From a virus: DNA of 22,764 bases. A model generated the notes under the pieces. It worked only from the letters and a program-made list of their open reading frames with translations, had not been told where the DNA came from and ran no database searches. A program made the position numbers and the translations under genes. Every line of letters starts with the position of its first letter. Position 1 is the stretch's first letter. The stretch is from the IMG/VR virus record IMGVR_UViG_3300032083_003479, positions 1-22,764 of that record; one strand, 5' to 3'. Shown here in pieces: positions 7,311 to 14,293 of the stretch.

Positions 7311-7682
7311 TCAGCCGGGGTCGAACATCGTCATCTGGTCCGGATCATCCGGTGCGTCGCGGGTGGGCGGCATGACATGCGGCACCTGGTCGCGCGGGCA
7401 GACGGGCAAATCCAGATCGGGCCGGTCGATCAGGCCGGGATTGTAGGAGTGGCGAAACACCAGTTCGAGACCGAAGGTGTGGGCGCAGCCGGTGTTGGTG
7501 CAGTGGGCGTCGATATGCTTCACCCGTTCGGTCACACGGACACTGCGGCGGATGAAACAGGGCGCATCGCATTTCGGGCAGGTAATGAGCGCATTATGCT
7601 TGGCACGCTCGCCGCCCGAGCTGGTGCGGAATTGCAGCGGCGCTTCGATCAGCGGCCGCGAGGGATGACGGTTCATGTTCAT
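7311..7682 (-). CDS. ogr: Ogr/Delta-type zinc-finger activator of late genes
   Basis: A 123-aa protein whose middle matches the Ogr/Delta family of P2/P4: CPKCDAPCFIRRS, then HCTNTGCAHTFGLEL. This gives the CxxC...CxxxxC zinc site and the conserved Thr-Phe after the last Cys. In P2-like phages this protein activates late tail and capsid promoters together with host RNA polymerase. It has about 30 extra N-terminal residues and about 45 C-terminal residues compared with the 72-aa P2 Ogr. The ATG at 7682 is chosen because it overlaps the upstream stop as ATGA. Unlike P2, where ogr lies after gene D, it sits in the early operon. Confidence 0.82.
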   Translation of the reverse strand: MNMNRHPSRPLIEAPLQFRTSSGGERAKHNALITCPKCDAPCFIRRSVRVTERVKHIDAHCTNTGCAHTFGLELVFRHSYNPGLIDRPDLDLPVCPRDQVPHVMPPTRDAPDDPDQMTMFDPG

Positions 7683-8137
7683 GGCTGATCCCCCTTTTCG
7701 CGGCGATCCAAGGCAGCGAGGCCGCTGGTCAGGATTTCTATTGCCTCCTCCACTTCCTTGCGGGTGCGGCGGACGGTGCGATGGTCGCTGCATGCGCTGG
7801 CGCTTATAAGGGCAGCGATGGCTTCGCCTGTTTCCTTGGCCGCTGCCGCAGCAAGGACTGACAAACACAGATCAGGCCCCTCGCGTGACGCCATGTCGAT
7901 CCGCAGGGCGTGCAGGCGGTGAAACGGCGCATGATCGCCGCCGTGGTCGAGAAAGGCCCGATCAAGGCGTTCCGCGTCGATCATGCGAATTTCCGTTTCG
8001 CAATCGGGGTCCGACCAGAGCCGCACGGTGCGATCGGAGCGCACCCCGCAAATGGCCGCGCAACGATCCCAGCCAATCAGGGCGGCGACCTTTGTGAGAG
8101 TGTATTGATAGGTAAGAGGTTCGCGGATCTTGGTCAC
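7679..8137 (-). CDS. Putative CII-like phage regulatory protein
   Basis: A 152-aa protein. The N-terminal part (LTKVAALIGWDRCAAICGV, then RTVRLWSDPD) looks like a helix-turn-helix read-out similar to P2-like CII/CP76 proteins, followed by helices rich in Ala and Glu. It starts with GTG 8137, sharing GTGA with the Cro-like gene, so it is second in the leftward early transcript, exactly where a CII-type regulator would be. The assignment is by position and loose similarity; it could also be an unrelated structural helper. Confidence 0.5.
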   Translation of the reverse strand: MTKIREPLTYQYTLTKVAALIGWDRCAAICGVRSDRTVRLWSDPDCETEIRMIDAERLDRAFLDHGGDHAPFHRLHALRIDMASREGPDLCLSVLAAAAAKETGEAIAALISASACSDHRTVRRTRKEVEEAIEILTSGLAALDRREKGDQP

Positions 8138-8478
8138 AGAGCGGCCCCCTTCGAAACTTGCTGACGTTTGAAGGAGACGGCGGCTTTCCGACTATCTAGC
8201 CCGCTATTGCGGGCTCCAACCCGCCGATCGGCCCCATGAAAGCGCACCGGGGCAGGTGGCATATCAACAGGGTAAATGTCGGGCCGCAGCCAGTGCCGGG
8301 AAACGCCAGAGGCCGCTTCAACGCGCAGGACATATTCGGGAGGAATACGCTTTGAGCTTTGGACCCATTTCCAAACCGCCGTTGGAGAGACGCCGCAAAT
8401 TCGGGCCAGCTCCGACTGAGACCCGAGGCTGTCCAGCGCCAGCTGCAGCGCTTCATAGGGAGTGAATGTTTCAACCAT
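8134..8478 (-). CDS. YdaS/Cro-like helix-turn-helix regulator
   Basis: A 114-aa DNA-binding protein. The HTH is at about residues 8-33 (ALQLALDSLGSQSELARICG and on), with the recognition helix in VSPTAVWKWVQ. It is followed by the IPPEYVLRVEAASGVSRHWLRPDIYP signature of YdaS/Cro-type phage regulators. It is the first gene leftward from the operator and faces the S24 repressor, so it most likely acts as the Cro counterpart that allows the lytic programme. I use the ATG at 8478; a start at 8529 would run through the operator. There is no Shine-Dalgarno sequence before 8478, and the possible promoter lies so close that the mRNA may be leaderless. Confidence 0.8.
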   Translation of the reverse strand: MVETFTPYEALQLALDSLGSQSELARICGVSPTAVWKWVQSSKRIPPEYVLRVEAASGVSRHWLRPDIYPVDMPPAPVRFHGADRRVGARNSGLDSRKAAVSFKRQQVSKGAAL

Positions 8479-8484
8479 GGTTGA
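8471..8484. promoter_or_regulatory. Perfect 14-bp palindrome over the Cro-like start codon
   Basis: TCAACCATGGTTGA reads the same on both strands and contains the start codon of the Cro-like gene (8476-8478). Its CAAC/GTTG half-sites recur in the intergenic region: GTTG at 8498, 8523 and 8547, CAAC at 8512. This suggests an operator for the Cro-like protein or the S24 repressor, able to block both transcription and translation start. Confidence 0.5.
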
Positions 8485-8563
8485 TGATTTAACTAAAGTT
8501 GATGGCGATCGCAACAAGAAAAGTTGCATCGCTCAATTTTACCAAGGTTGTAATGATCGCCCT
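8479..8563. promoter_or_regulatory. Divergent promoter/operator region of the lysogeny switch
   Basis: This AT-richer gap of 85 bp separates the Cro-like gene (left) from the repressor gene (right). GTTG half-sites occur at 8480, 8498, 8523 and 8547, and a GTTG-N10-CAAC inverted pair spans 8498-8515. On the minus strand a -35-like TTGCGA (8509-8514) and -10-like TAAATC (8486-8491) are 17 bp apart and would start RNA right at the Cro-like start codon. No equally good promoter for the repressor is visible. Confidence 0.5.
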
Positions 8564-9229
8564 ATGTTCCGGCGCGATCGACTAGTGGCCCTGATGGCCG
8601 AAAAAGGCATGACGCAAAGCGAACTGGCACGCCGCGTTGGCGTGTCAGCCACGGCCATCTGGAAAATGATGAATGAGCCCGCGCAGGGATCGAAGCATAC
8701 GCACAAGATTGCGCGCGAGCTGGAGACGTCGGCCGAATATCTGATGGGTGAAACCGATGACGGGTCGACGTCGCGGCAGCTGGTCGCGGCACCGGTAGGC
8801 GGGGAAGAACCCGACAGCGATATCGTCGAGATCGACAGTATCGACCTGAAATTCGGTATGGGTGCCAGCTTTCTCGACACCGATCATGTCGACGTGGAAA
8901 AGGTCAAGTTTTCGGCGAGCTGGATCCGGCAGTTCACCAATGCTTCGCCAGACATGCTGTGCACCACGAAGGGCATGGGCGATTCGATGATGCCGACGAT
9001 CCATGACCAGGACATCGTCATCATCGACCGCTCGCAGACGCGGCCCGAAATGGGCGACATGATCTGGGCGGTGGTCTATTCGGGCTGGGGGATGATCAAG
9101 CGGCTGCGCGCATTGCCGGATGGTCGTATTCGCATCAGTTCCGACAATCAGCTGGTCCGCGACGAATATGCGGCCGACGGCGAGTTGTTTATCGTTGGTC
9201 GCGTGATCGCGGCGGTGAAGAGCCTTTGA
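8564..9229 (+). CDS. S24/LexA-like prophage repressor
   Basis: A 221-aa C2/CI-type repressor. The N-terminal HTH spans about residues 5-55, with MTQSELARRVGVSATAIWKM as the helix-turn-helix. The C-terminal S24 peptidase fold has the catalytic Ser141 in MGDSMMPTI and Lys179 in GMIKRL. The hinge (65-115) has no Ala-Gly or Cys-Gly pair, the usual self-cleavage site, so RecA-driven autocleavage is uncertain. The frame is open upstream to 8462, but the ATG at 8564 starts the HTH domain at the usual distance and leaves the operator free. It is divergent from the Cro-like gene and coupled to the HIRAN gene. Confidence 0.92.
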   Translation: MFRRDRLVALMAEKGMTQSELARRVGVSATAIWKMMNEPAQGSKHTHKIARELETSAEYLMGETDDGSTSRQLVAAPVGGEEPDSDIVEIDSIDLKFGMGASFLDTDHVDVEKVKFSASWIRQFTNASPDMLCTTKGMGDSMMPTIHDQDIVIIDRSQTRPEMGDMIWAVVYSGWGMIKRLRALPDGRIRISSDNQLVRDEYAADGELFIVGRVIAAVKSL

Positions 9230-9654
9230 TGATCAGCGACCGGCTTCCCGCGATGTCGCTGCAGATCAAGGGGCTTGGCTTTCCCAATCGCGACGGTTCC
9301 GACCGTCGGTTCGAGGCGCTGTTGTGCCATCCAGGCGATCGGGTGGAGCTGCGGCCCGAGCCGAAGAACAAGCATGATGAACTGGCAATCGGGATATTTT
9401 CGGAGCGGGGCGCGCAGCTGGGCTATGTGTCGGCCGAGCGGTGCGGGCACATCGGGCAGCTGATCCGGCAAGGCCGCGAGGTGCAGGCGATCTTCCAAGG
9501 GCAGACGGACAGGGGGGCGTGGATCCGCGTCGCGTTCGATGGGGAAGCGCCTGCAGTGCCGGAAGAACGAGCAGAAGCGCCGCAACGGAGCGCGGCATCA
9601 GCGCAGTCGCCAGCACCTGACTTCTATCCGGATGAGGAATGGCCAGACGACTGA
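9229..9654 (+). CDS. Stand-alone HIRAN-domain protein
   Basis: A 141-aa protein with a HIRAN domain across about residues 10-105. Landmarks are LQIKGLGFPNRDGSDRRFEAL, then LRPEPKNKHDELAIGIFSE and GAQLGYVSAERCGHIGQLI. The rest is a Pro/Ala/Glu-rich acidic tail ending in DEEWPDD. HIRAN domains in SWI2/SNF2 enzymes such as HLTF and Rad5 bind DNA ends; stand-alone bacterial and phage copies are thought to recognise damaged DNA. The ATG at 9229 shares its A with the TGA of the repressor, so the protein is made in lysogens with the repressor. The acidic tail could mimic DNA or contact partners, which is inference. Confidence 0.82.
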   Translation: MISDRLPAMSLQIKGLGFPNRDGSDRRFEALLCHPGDRVELRPEPKNKHDELAIGIFSERGAQLGYVSAERCGHIGQLIRQGREVQAIFQGQTDRGAWIRVAFDGEAPAVPEERAEAPQRSAASAQSPAPDFYPDEEWPDD

Positions 9655-9687
9655 TGGTCTGCATCATCATTGTCTAAAGGGGGCATT

Positions 9688-10236
9688 ATGAAAAAAGGTA
9701 TCATAGCTGTCATCGTGCTGATCTTTGCGGCCGGTTTGACATGGTATTTTGCTTCACCAAGTCTTGCGATGCATGGGCTAAAGGAAGCTGCGATCAACGG
9801 TGACAGGGAAGAGCTAAAGGAACGGGTCGACTTTCCTGCCGTCCGGGAATCACTCAAGAGCCAAGCCAAGGCCCATATGGTGATGGAGATGCAGAAGGAG
9901 CAAAGTGATAACCCCTTCGCGGCACTTGGCATGGCGATGGCTGGCGCAATCGTCGATCCTATGATTGATGGCATTGTCTCACCTAGCGGTATCAAGGCCA
10001 TGGTGCAGCAGGGACGAATGGTCGCAGATCAGAAGGATACGGACCTCCAGCCCGATGCGAAGCCGGCTGAATGGAATATCGATCGGCGCAGCTTCGACAA
10101 ATTTATCGCTACGCCGGAAGTCCAAAATGGCGATCGCGCCCCCTCTCTCGTTTTTGAGCGAGACGGATTGGGATGGAAGTTGGTCGACGTTGAAATTCCG
10201 GAAGGCGGACTGTCGGCTGCAGATAAGGCCCAATAG
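9688..10236 (+). CDS. Membrane-anchored DUF2939 protein
   Basis: A 182-aa protein with an N-terminal signal-anchor helix (about residues 2-26, GIIAVIVLIFAAGLTWYF) and a body that fits DUF2939. The family hallmark VDFPAVRESLKSQ follows a short helix (LKEAAINGDREELKE). The start is ATG 9688 behind AAAGGGGG at 9676-9683. It follows the repressor and HIRAN genes, on the same strand, and its stop lies 2 bp from the convergent stop of gene D. No phage role is known. Its position next to the repressor makes it a candidate lysogenic-conversion gene acting at the inner membrane or periplasm. Confidence 0.75.
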   Translation: MKKGIIAVIVLIFAAGLTWYFASPSLAMHGLKEAAINGDREELKERVDFPAVRESLKSQAKAHMVMEMQKEQSDNPFAALGMAMAGAIVDPMIDGIVSPSGIKAMVQQGRMVADQKDTDLQPDAKPAEWNIDRRSFDKFIATPEVQNGDRAPSLVFERDGLGWKLVDVEIPEGGLSAADKAQ

Positions 10237-10238
10237 GG

Positions 10239-11231
10239 TCAGGCGCTTTCGAGCGCGATCCTTTGTCGAATTCCACCAGCACCGAAGGTCGTTTCGACGC
10301 TGTCGATCAACCAGGCGACGGCGTCGATCCGGCTGTTCCAGCCCGACAAGGTGAGCTTGCGCCCAGGCGTGATGCGGCAGTCGGCCAGCGCCAGGTCATA
10401 TTCGAAGCGATAGCCGCCGCGCGCGCGCTTCTTCCTTTCCGCTTCGGCGGCCTGTCTGGCTTCGGCTTCGCTGGCGTAGACGCGTTTGAGGCGCTTGGGG
10501 TTGTCGCCGCCTGTCGAGTGCTTGCGGCGGCGGCCAGCGGCCTGGTCGTGCCATTGGGCCTCCACCCCGTCATTTTCGTCCCGCTGGGCGTGGGTGAAGC
10601 TCCAGCGCCAGCCATCCTGGCGCGTCAGGGTCATGGCCGGGATCGCAGTCCCCCTGGCGGTGGTTGCGCTTCCCACTGGCATGAAGATCAGGCGACGATC
10701 CTTCCAGGTCGCGACGGCATCAAAGCGACTGCCGAGATCCTTGACCAGCGCCATGTCGCTTTTGCCGTGCTGGTCGAGCGTGGCGATGATCTTGCCAGCG
10801 AGATCGGGGTGAACCTGGGCGGTGATCCCGTGGCGGCCCGCAATGTCGGTCAGGATGGCGCCCAGCGTCTTGTCGCGCCAAGTGCGGGTGCGGCGCTTGC
10901 GATAATCGCCCGACAGGTCGGCCGAACGGGCCCGGATCGTGATCTGATCGGGTGGGCCGGATGCCTCGACTTCGTCGACGGTATAGCGGCCCTTGTCGAT
11001 CAGGCCGACACTGACGTCGTCGCCCTGTTCCCAGCCCAACGCCAGCGCGATGACCTTGCCGGGGTCGGGCATGGCCAGACGGCCATCGGCATTTTGCAGG
11101 GTGAGGCTCAGTTCGTCGGCTTCGCCGCCGGTCTTTTCCGTGAGGGTGAGCTCCACCAGGCGCGGGTTGACCTTGTCCATCAGGTCGACGCCGTCGAGGG
11201 TGATGCGCGCCTGCGCCTTGTTCGCGGTCAT
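10239..11231 (-). CDS. D: Tail protein D (P2 GpD-like, late control/spike hub protein)
   Basis: A 330-aa homologue of P2 gene D, the gp27-like hub that joins tube and spike. Typical parts are ITLDGVDLMDKVNPRLVELT at the start, LIDKGRYTVDEVEASGPPDQ at about residues 76-95, and IRARSADLSGDYRKRRTRTW, all characteristic of phage late control gene D proteins. The Arg/Lys/Glu-rich helix EARQAAEAERKKRARGGYRF lies near the end. The ATG at 11231 overlaps the U stop (ATGA). A longer frame to 11369 is a shadow. It is the last gene of the late operon. Confidence 0.9.
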   Translation of the reverse strand: MTANKAQARITLDGVDLMDKVNPRLVELTLTEKTGGEADELSLTLQNADGRLAMPDPGKVIALALGWEQGDDVSVGLIDKGRYTVDEVEASGPPDQITIRARSADLSGDYRKRRTRTWRDKTLGAILTDIAGRHGITAQVHPDLAGKIIATLDQHGKSDMALVKDLGSRFDAVATWKDRRLIFMPVGSATTARGTAIPAMTLTRQDGWRWSFTHAQRDENDGVEAQWHDQAAGRRRKHSTGGDNPKRLKRVYASEAEARQAAEAERKKRARGGYRFEYDLALADCRITPGRKLTLSGWNSRIDAVAWLIDSVETTFGAGGIRQRIALESA

Positions 11232-11635
11232 CCGTCGACCCGTCGCAAGTCCATGGTGAAATTCTGCCCACGCGGGAGGCCGCCGGCCATGATCCCGACA
11301 TGTCCGGTGTCGATCGCCTCGATCCGGTAATGGCCAAGGACGCGACCAAGCCCGTCCATCAGGGGCCAATTGTCACCGGTGTTGGCCATTTCGATCAGGC
11401 GGCTGATCGCGCCATAGTCGCCGGCGACTTCGGGGACGATCAACGCGCCGATCGTGACGATGTCTTCGCCTGGGCCGGCGAACTGCGCGGCGGGACGAAG
11501 GCCGAAGCGGTCGCTTTCCTCGTGCCGCCAGGACATGCGGCGCTGCAAATCCTGATAGGGGATGGTGTCCATGCCGAAGATGAAGAGGCCGAGCGTCATC
11601 AGGTGAGCCGGGCTTATCAGGGGGAGGGATGCCAT
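11228..11635 (-). CDS. U: Tail completion protein U (P2 GpU-like)
   Basis: A 135-aa protein with the GpU features: an N-terminal LGLFIFGMDTIPYQDLQRRMSW, then GPGEDIVTIGALIVPEVAGD and a C-terminal GVLG-like region (DGLGRVLGHYRIEAIDTGH). In P2, U caps the head-proximal end of the tail tube and helps set tail length. The ATG at 11635 overlaps the T stop by one base (TAATG), and the gene ends in an ATGA with D. This T-U-D order is that of P2. Confidence 0.9.
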   Translation of the reverse strand: MASLPLISPAHLMTLGLFIFGMDTIPYQDLQRRMSWRHEESDRFGLRPAAQFAGPGEDIVTIGALIVPEVAGDYGAISRLIEMANTGDNWPLMDGLGRVLGHYRIEAIDTGHVGIMAGGLPRGQNFTMDLRRVDG

Positions 11636-13800
11636 TAGTCGTCCTCATAGCCCCGGCGGCGTTCGCGCTCTTTGGCCTTGCGTATCGCTTCCATGACCCG
11701 TTCGGCGAGCGCTTCGGCATTTTCGCCGGGCAGCTGCTTAATGTGGAAATGATAGGTATCGCCCGAAGGGGGCGGCGGGCCACCTGCGCCGCCACGCGCT
11801 GAGGCGGTCGCGGGTGACAGCGCCAGCGACCCGGCGGCGGCGACCCCGACGGCGAGCCTTCGGGCCGCGTTGGCAGGGCCGCGTCGGTTGCCGTCGATAC
11901 CCCGCTCCAGACCGCCCGCGACATGGCCGCCGAGCGCCATGAACAGGCGCGACGGGGATTTGATGCCGAGATAGGCCTTGAACTGCTGAACGCCATATTT
12001 GGCCATGCCGATCAGCTTCTGTGCCAGGGCGGCAGGGTTTATGGCCATCAGAAGCCCCTGCATCATCATCGAGCCAATGTTACGCATCCAGGCGGGCAGA
12101 GCGCCGAGCGACTGTTTCACCCAGGCGACGCCGGCACTGAACGCCGCCTTGATGCTATCCCAATGGGTATAGATGAGGTAGGCGGCCGCGCCGATCGCGA
12201 CGACGACGGCGGTGATGACCAGCACGATCGGGTTGGCGAGCATCATGGCACCGGCGCGCAGGAAGCCCTGGCCAAGGAATAGCGCGGCCATGCGCAAAGC
12301 GCCCAGCACCGGCCCGGCCTTGCGCGCGATGGCGATGACGCTGCCAATGGGACCAAGGATCGTGCCCAGCGCAAATTGCGCCACGCCCAGCCCGATCTTG
12401 AGCGATATGAGGGCCGCCGCGCCTTTCATGATGCTGGCGGCCAGCACAGGGTTTGCCTGCGCCCAATCGCCGACATAGCTGGCGGCATTGCCGAGCATGC
12501 CGAGCACTTCGGTGCCGACAGGCAGGAGCGTGGTGCCCAGCACGATCGCTACACTGGAGGCGGTGCCGAGGAAGGCACGCCATTGCACGGTGGCATCGCG
12601 CGCAACCCGCTGATCGAAGGCGCGATCGGTGGTGCCCGACGCGTCCGCGATCTGGGCGCGCATCGACCGGAAATCATCCATGTTCTGGATCATGGAGCGC
12701 AGGGCGGATTGCGCCTGCATATCCTCGAACACATAGCCCAGCTTGCCCAGATCGCCGCCGGTGGCGCGGCTCGACAATTCGGCGATGGCTTCGAGCGGCG
12801 TCTTGCCCTGGGCATAGGCCTTTTTCAGGGCGGCAGGCAGGTCGATACCGAAGTTCTTTTCGAACGCCTTAACCGTCGCGGGCGCGTTGATCTTGCTCAG
12901 CAGGTTCTGGACGTTGTTAGCGGCGGCGTCGGCATCGCCAGCGCCCCGGCGTGCGATCTGCAAGGCAGCGGATAGATCCGCGACGGCGGGCACGCCCTTT
13001 TGCCCGAGCGCCTGCATCTGCGCCGTCAGGCCGGGGAACCAGCGCGCCATGTCCTTGACTTCGAACGCGCCGGCATTGCCGGCGGCGGCCATGACGTCGA
13101 GCGCCTTGCCGGTCTGGTCGATCGGCACCTTGAGGTTGTTGAGGTTGGCGTAGGCGGCGGCGGCACCGTCCGCGAGTTCGACCTTGAAGGCGGTGCCCAG
13201 GCGGCCGATCGGCGCAATCATCTGCACCGCCTTGCGCGGATCGAGGCCAAAGCCCGACAGCACGTCAACGCCCGCGCGCATGTCTTCAGGCATCTGGCGC
13301 GCGGCCTTTGCGGCGCGGGTGATGTTGGATGCCATGGCGTTGGTCGCTGCGTCGGTCAGTTCCGCCTTTTGCTGGATATCGACCATGCCGCTGGAAAATT
13401 CAGCGGCGGACTTCATCGCGAGAATGATGGGCGCGGCCAGGGCGGCCCCGCCGATGACATTGTCGCGGCCGCGATTCTTCAAATCTTCGCCACGGCGCTG
13501 CATGGCGGCGCGATCGGCATCGATCGCCGTCAGCCGCTGCTGGCGCTGCAGCTGGATATTGGTCTGCGCAAGTTGACGCTCGAGGTCGCGCTCGCGGTTG
13601 ATGAGGTCGGTGACGTTGCCGGCACCGCGCGCGATTTCCCGCTGGACCGAGCGCAGGTCGCGCGACAGCCTGCGCGAGTCACCGGCGAGCGAACGGAGAG
13701 AGCGCGAGCCCCGGTTGCCCAGGCCAACGATGTTCTTGAGCGCACCGGACATGCGGTCGACGCCGATGAAGTTCACCAGCAGCGATAGCTTATTGTTCAC
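11635..13800 (-). CDS. T: Tail tape measure protein T
   Basis: A 721-aa tail length-determining protein. The N-terminus has an Arg-rich coiled coil (about residues 30-95, with RDLRSVQREIARGAGNVTDL). The middle carries the TP901-type tape measure core (SAAEFSSGMVDIQQKAELTD; ALQIARRGAGDADAAANNVQ). Hydrophobic segments from about residue 440 include PIVLVITAVVVAIGAAAYLI, followed by YTHWDSIKAAF, typical of P2-like T proteins. The C-terminus is basic and ends EDD. The start is GTG 13800, in a GTGA overlap with the stop of E'. A 20-residue longer frame would overlap E' and is rejected. Confidence 0.92.
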   Translation of the reverse strand: MNNKLSLLVNFIGVDRMSGALKNIVGLGNRGSRSLRSLAGDSRRLSRDLRSVQREIARGAGNVTDLINRERDLERQLAQTNIQLQRQQRLTAIDADRAAMQRRGEDLKNRGRDNVIGGAALAAPIILAMKSAAEFSSGMVDIQQKAELTDAATNAMASNITRAAKAARQMPEDMRAGVDVLSGFGLDPRKAVQMIAPIGRLGTAFKVELADGAAAAYANLNNLKVPIDQTGKALDVMAAAGNAGAFEVKDMARWFPGLTAQMQALGQKGVPAVADLSAALQIARRGAGDADAAANNVQNLLSKINAPATVKAFEKNFGIDLPAALKKAYAQGKTPLEAIAELSSRATGGDLGKLGYVFEDMQAQSALRSMIQNMDDFRSMRAQIADASGTTDRAFDQRVARDATVQWRAFLGTASSVAIVLGTTLLPVGTEVLGMLGNAASYVGDWAQANPVLAASIMKGAAALISLKIGLGVAQFALGTILGPIGSVIAIARKAGPVLGALRMAALFLGQGFLRAGAMMLANPIVLVITAVVVAIGAAAYLIYTHWDSIKAAFSAGVAWVKQSLGALPAWMRNIGSMMMQGLLMAINPAALAQKLIGMAKYGVQQFKAYLGIKSPSRLFMALGGHVAGGLERGIDGNRRGPANAARRLAVGVAAAGSLALSPATASARGGAGGPPPPSGDTYHFHIKQLPGENAEALAERVMEAIRKAKERERRRGYEDD

Positions 13801-13934
13801 CGGCTCCCTTCCTTCCCGCCCCACATGGCGTTCCAGCGCTCGGTCGCCCGCGCGCTCCATTCGATCAGTTCATCCAGCGCCAGGTCGCGCAATTCGGACA
13901 GGGGCCAGTGAAAGACGGCCGCGATATTGGCCAT
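13797..13934 (-). CDS. E' part of the tail assembly chaperone (GpE family), 45 aa
   Basis: This short frame encodes MANIAAVFHWPLSELRDLAL, then DELIEWSARATERW and a short basic end. The first 26 residues are the hallmark of the P2 GpE family (small tail proteins of about 40 residues). The frame is -1 relative to gene E and stays open upstream to the T7 slippery run, so it is mainly expected as the C-terminal part of the fusion E+E'. Its own ATG at 13934 sits in a TGATG with the stop of E, so it can also be made alone by reinitiation. It ends in a GTGA overlap with T. Confidence 0.85.
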   Translation of the reverse strand: MANIAAVFHWPLSELRDLALDELIEWSARATERWNAMWGGKEGSR

Positions 13935-14293
13935 CAGGTCTTCGGCTGATGATCCGCGATGTAGAGTTCGATCGCCTTCTTCTCGGCCGCCGTCATAAAA
14001 AAACCCCGGATGACACCGCCGATTTCGGCCAGGTCTTCCGCGTCCAGGTTCTCGACTTCATCCCTGATCAGGATCGGATCGGAGATACGGGGAATGATCT
14101 CCATGGTGGCGGTGATGTCGCTGCTAAGGATATCGCGCAGGGAAAGACCGCGCAGCTCGCCGCTTTTCGGTTTGCGCAAAGTCAGCTGTTCGATGGTCGT
14201 TTCGCCCCGGCTGATGGGTTCGGCCAGGGTGACGGTGACAAAGCGGTTGGCGCGTTCGGCATTGCCGGTTGGGAGATCGGGCGGGTTCGTCAT
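13934..14293 (-). CDS. E: Tail assembly chaperone E
   Basis: A 119-aa protein of the P2 E / phage tail assembly family. The core reads FVTVTLAEPISRGETTIEQL, then LRKPKSGELRGLSLRDIL and MEIIPRISDPILIRDEVENL. It helps the tape measure and tube assemble and is absent from the finished tail in related phages. The ATG at 14293 has an AGAGGA Shine-Dalgarno sequence; a start at 14320 lacks one. Near the end it holds the heptamer T-TTT-TTT (13997-14003), where ribosomes can shift -1 to make E+E' (about 165 aa). Confidence 0.88.
   Translation of the reverse strand: MTNPPDLPTGNAERANRFVTVTLAEPISRGETTIEQLTLRKPKSGELRGLSLRDILSSDITATMEIIPRISDPILIRDEVENLDAEDLAEIGGVIRGFFMTAAEKKAIELYIADHQPKT
13997..14003 (-). 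promoter_or_regulatory. Programmed -1 frameshift site (T7 heptamer) for E+E'
   Basis: In the E frame the codons are GGT TTT TTT ATG, so the run of seven T is aligned as T-TTT-TTT, the X-XXY-YYZ pattern. Slipping one base back allows perfect re-pairing and leads into 66 further codons ending with E'. P2 uses T6G at the same place in gene E. No clear downstream pseudoknot was found by eye. Confidence 0.85.

Noticed and set aside
8134-8478. YdaS-type antitoxin of a YdaS-YdaT toxin-antitoxin pair
   Set aside because: No YdaT-like partner follows. Position opposite an S24 repressor and before replication genes fits a Cro role better.
10263-11330. Plus-strand 355-aa frame over gene D
   Set aside because: Antisense shadow of a clear GpD homologue.
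13000-13788. Plus-strand 262-aa frame over the tape measure gene
   Set aside because: Antisense shadow of gene T; no independent features.
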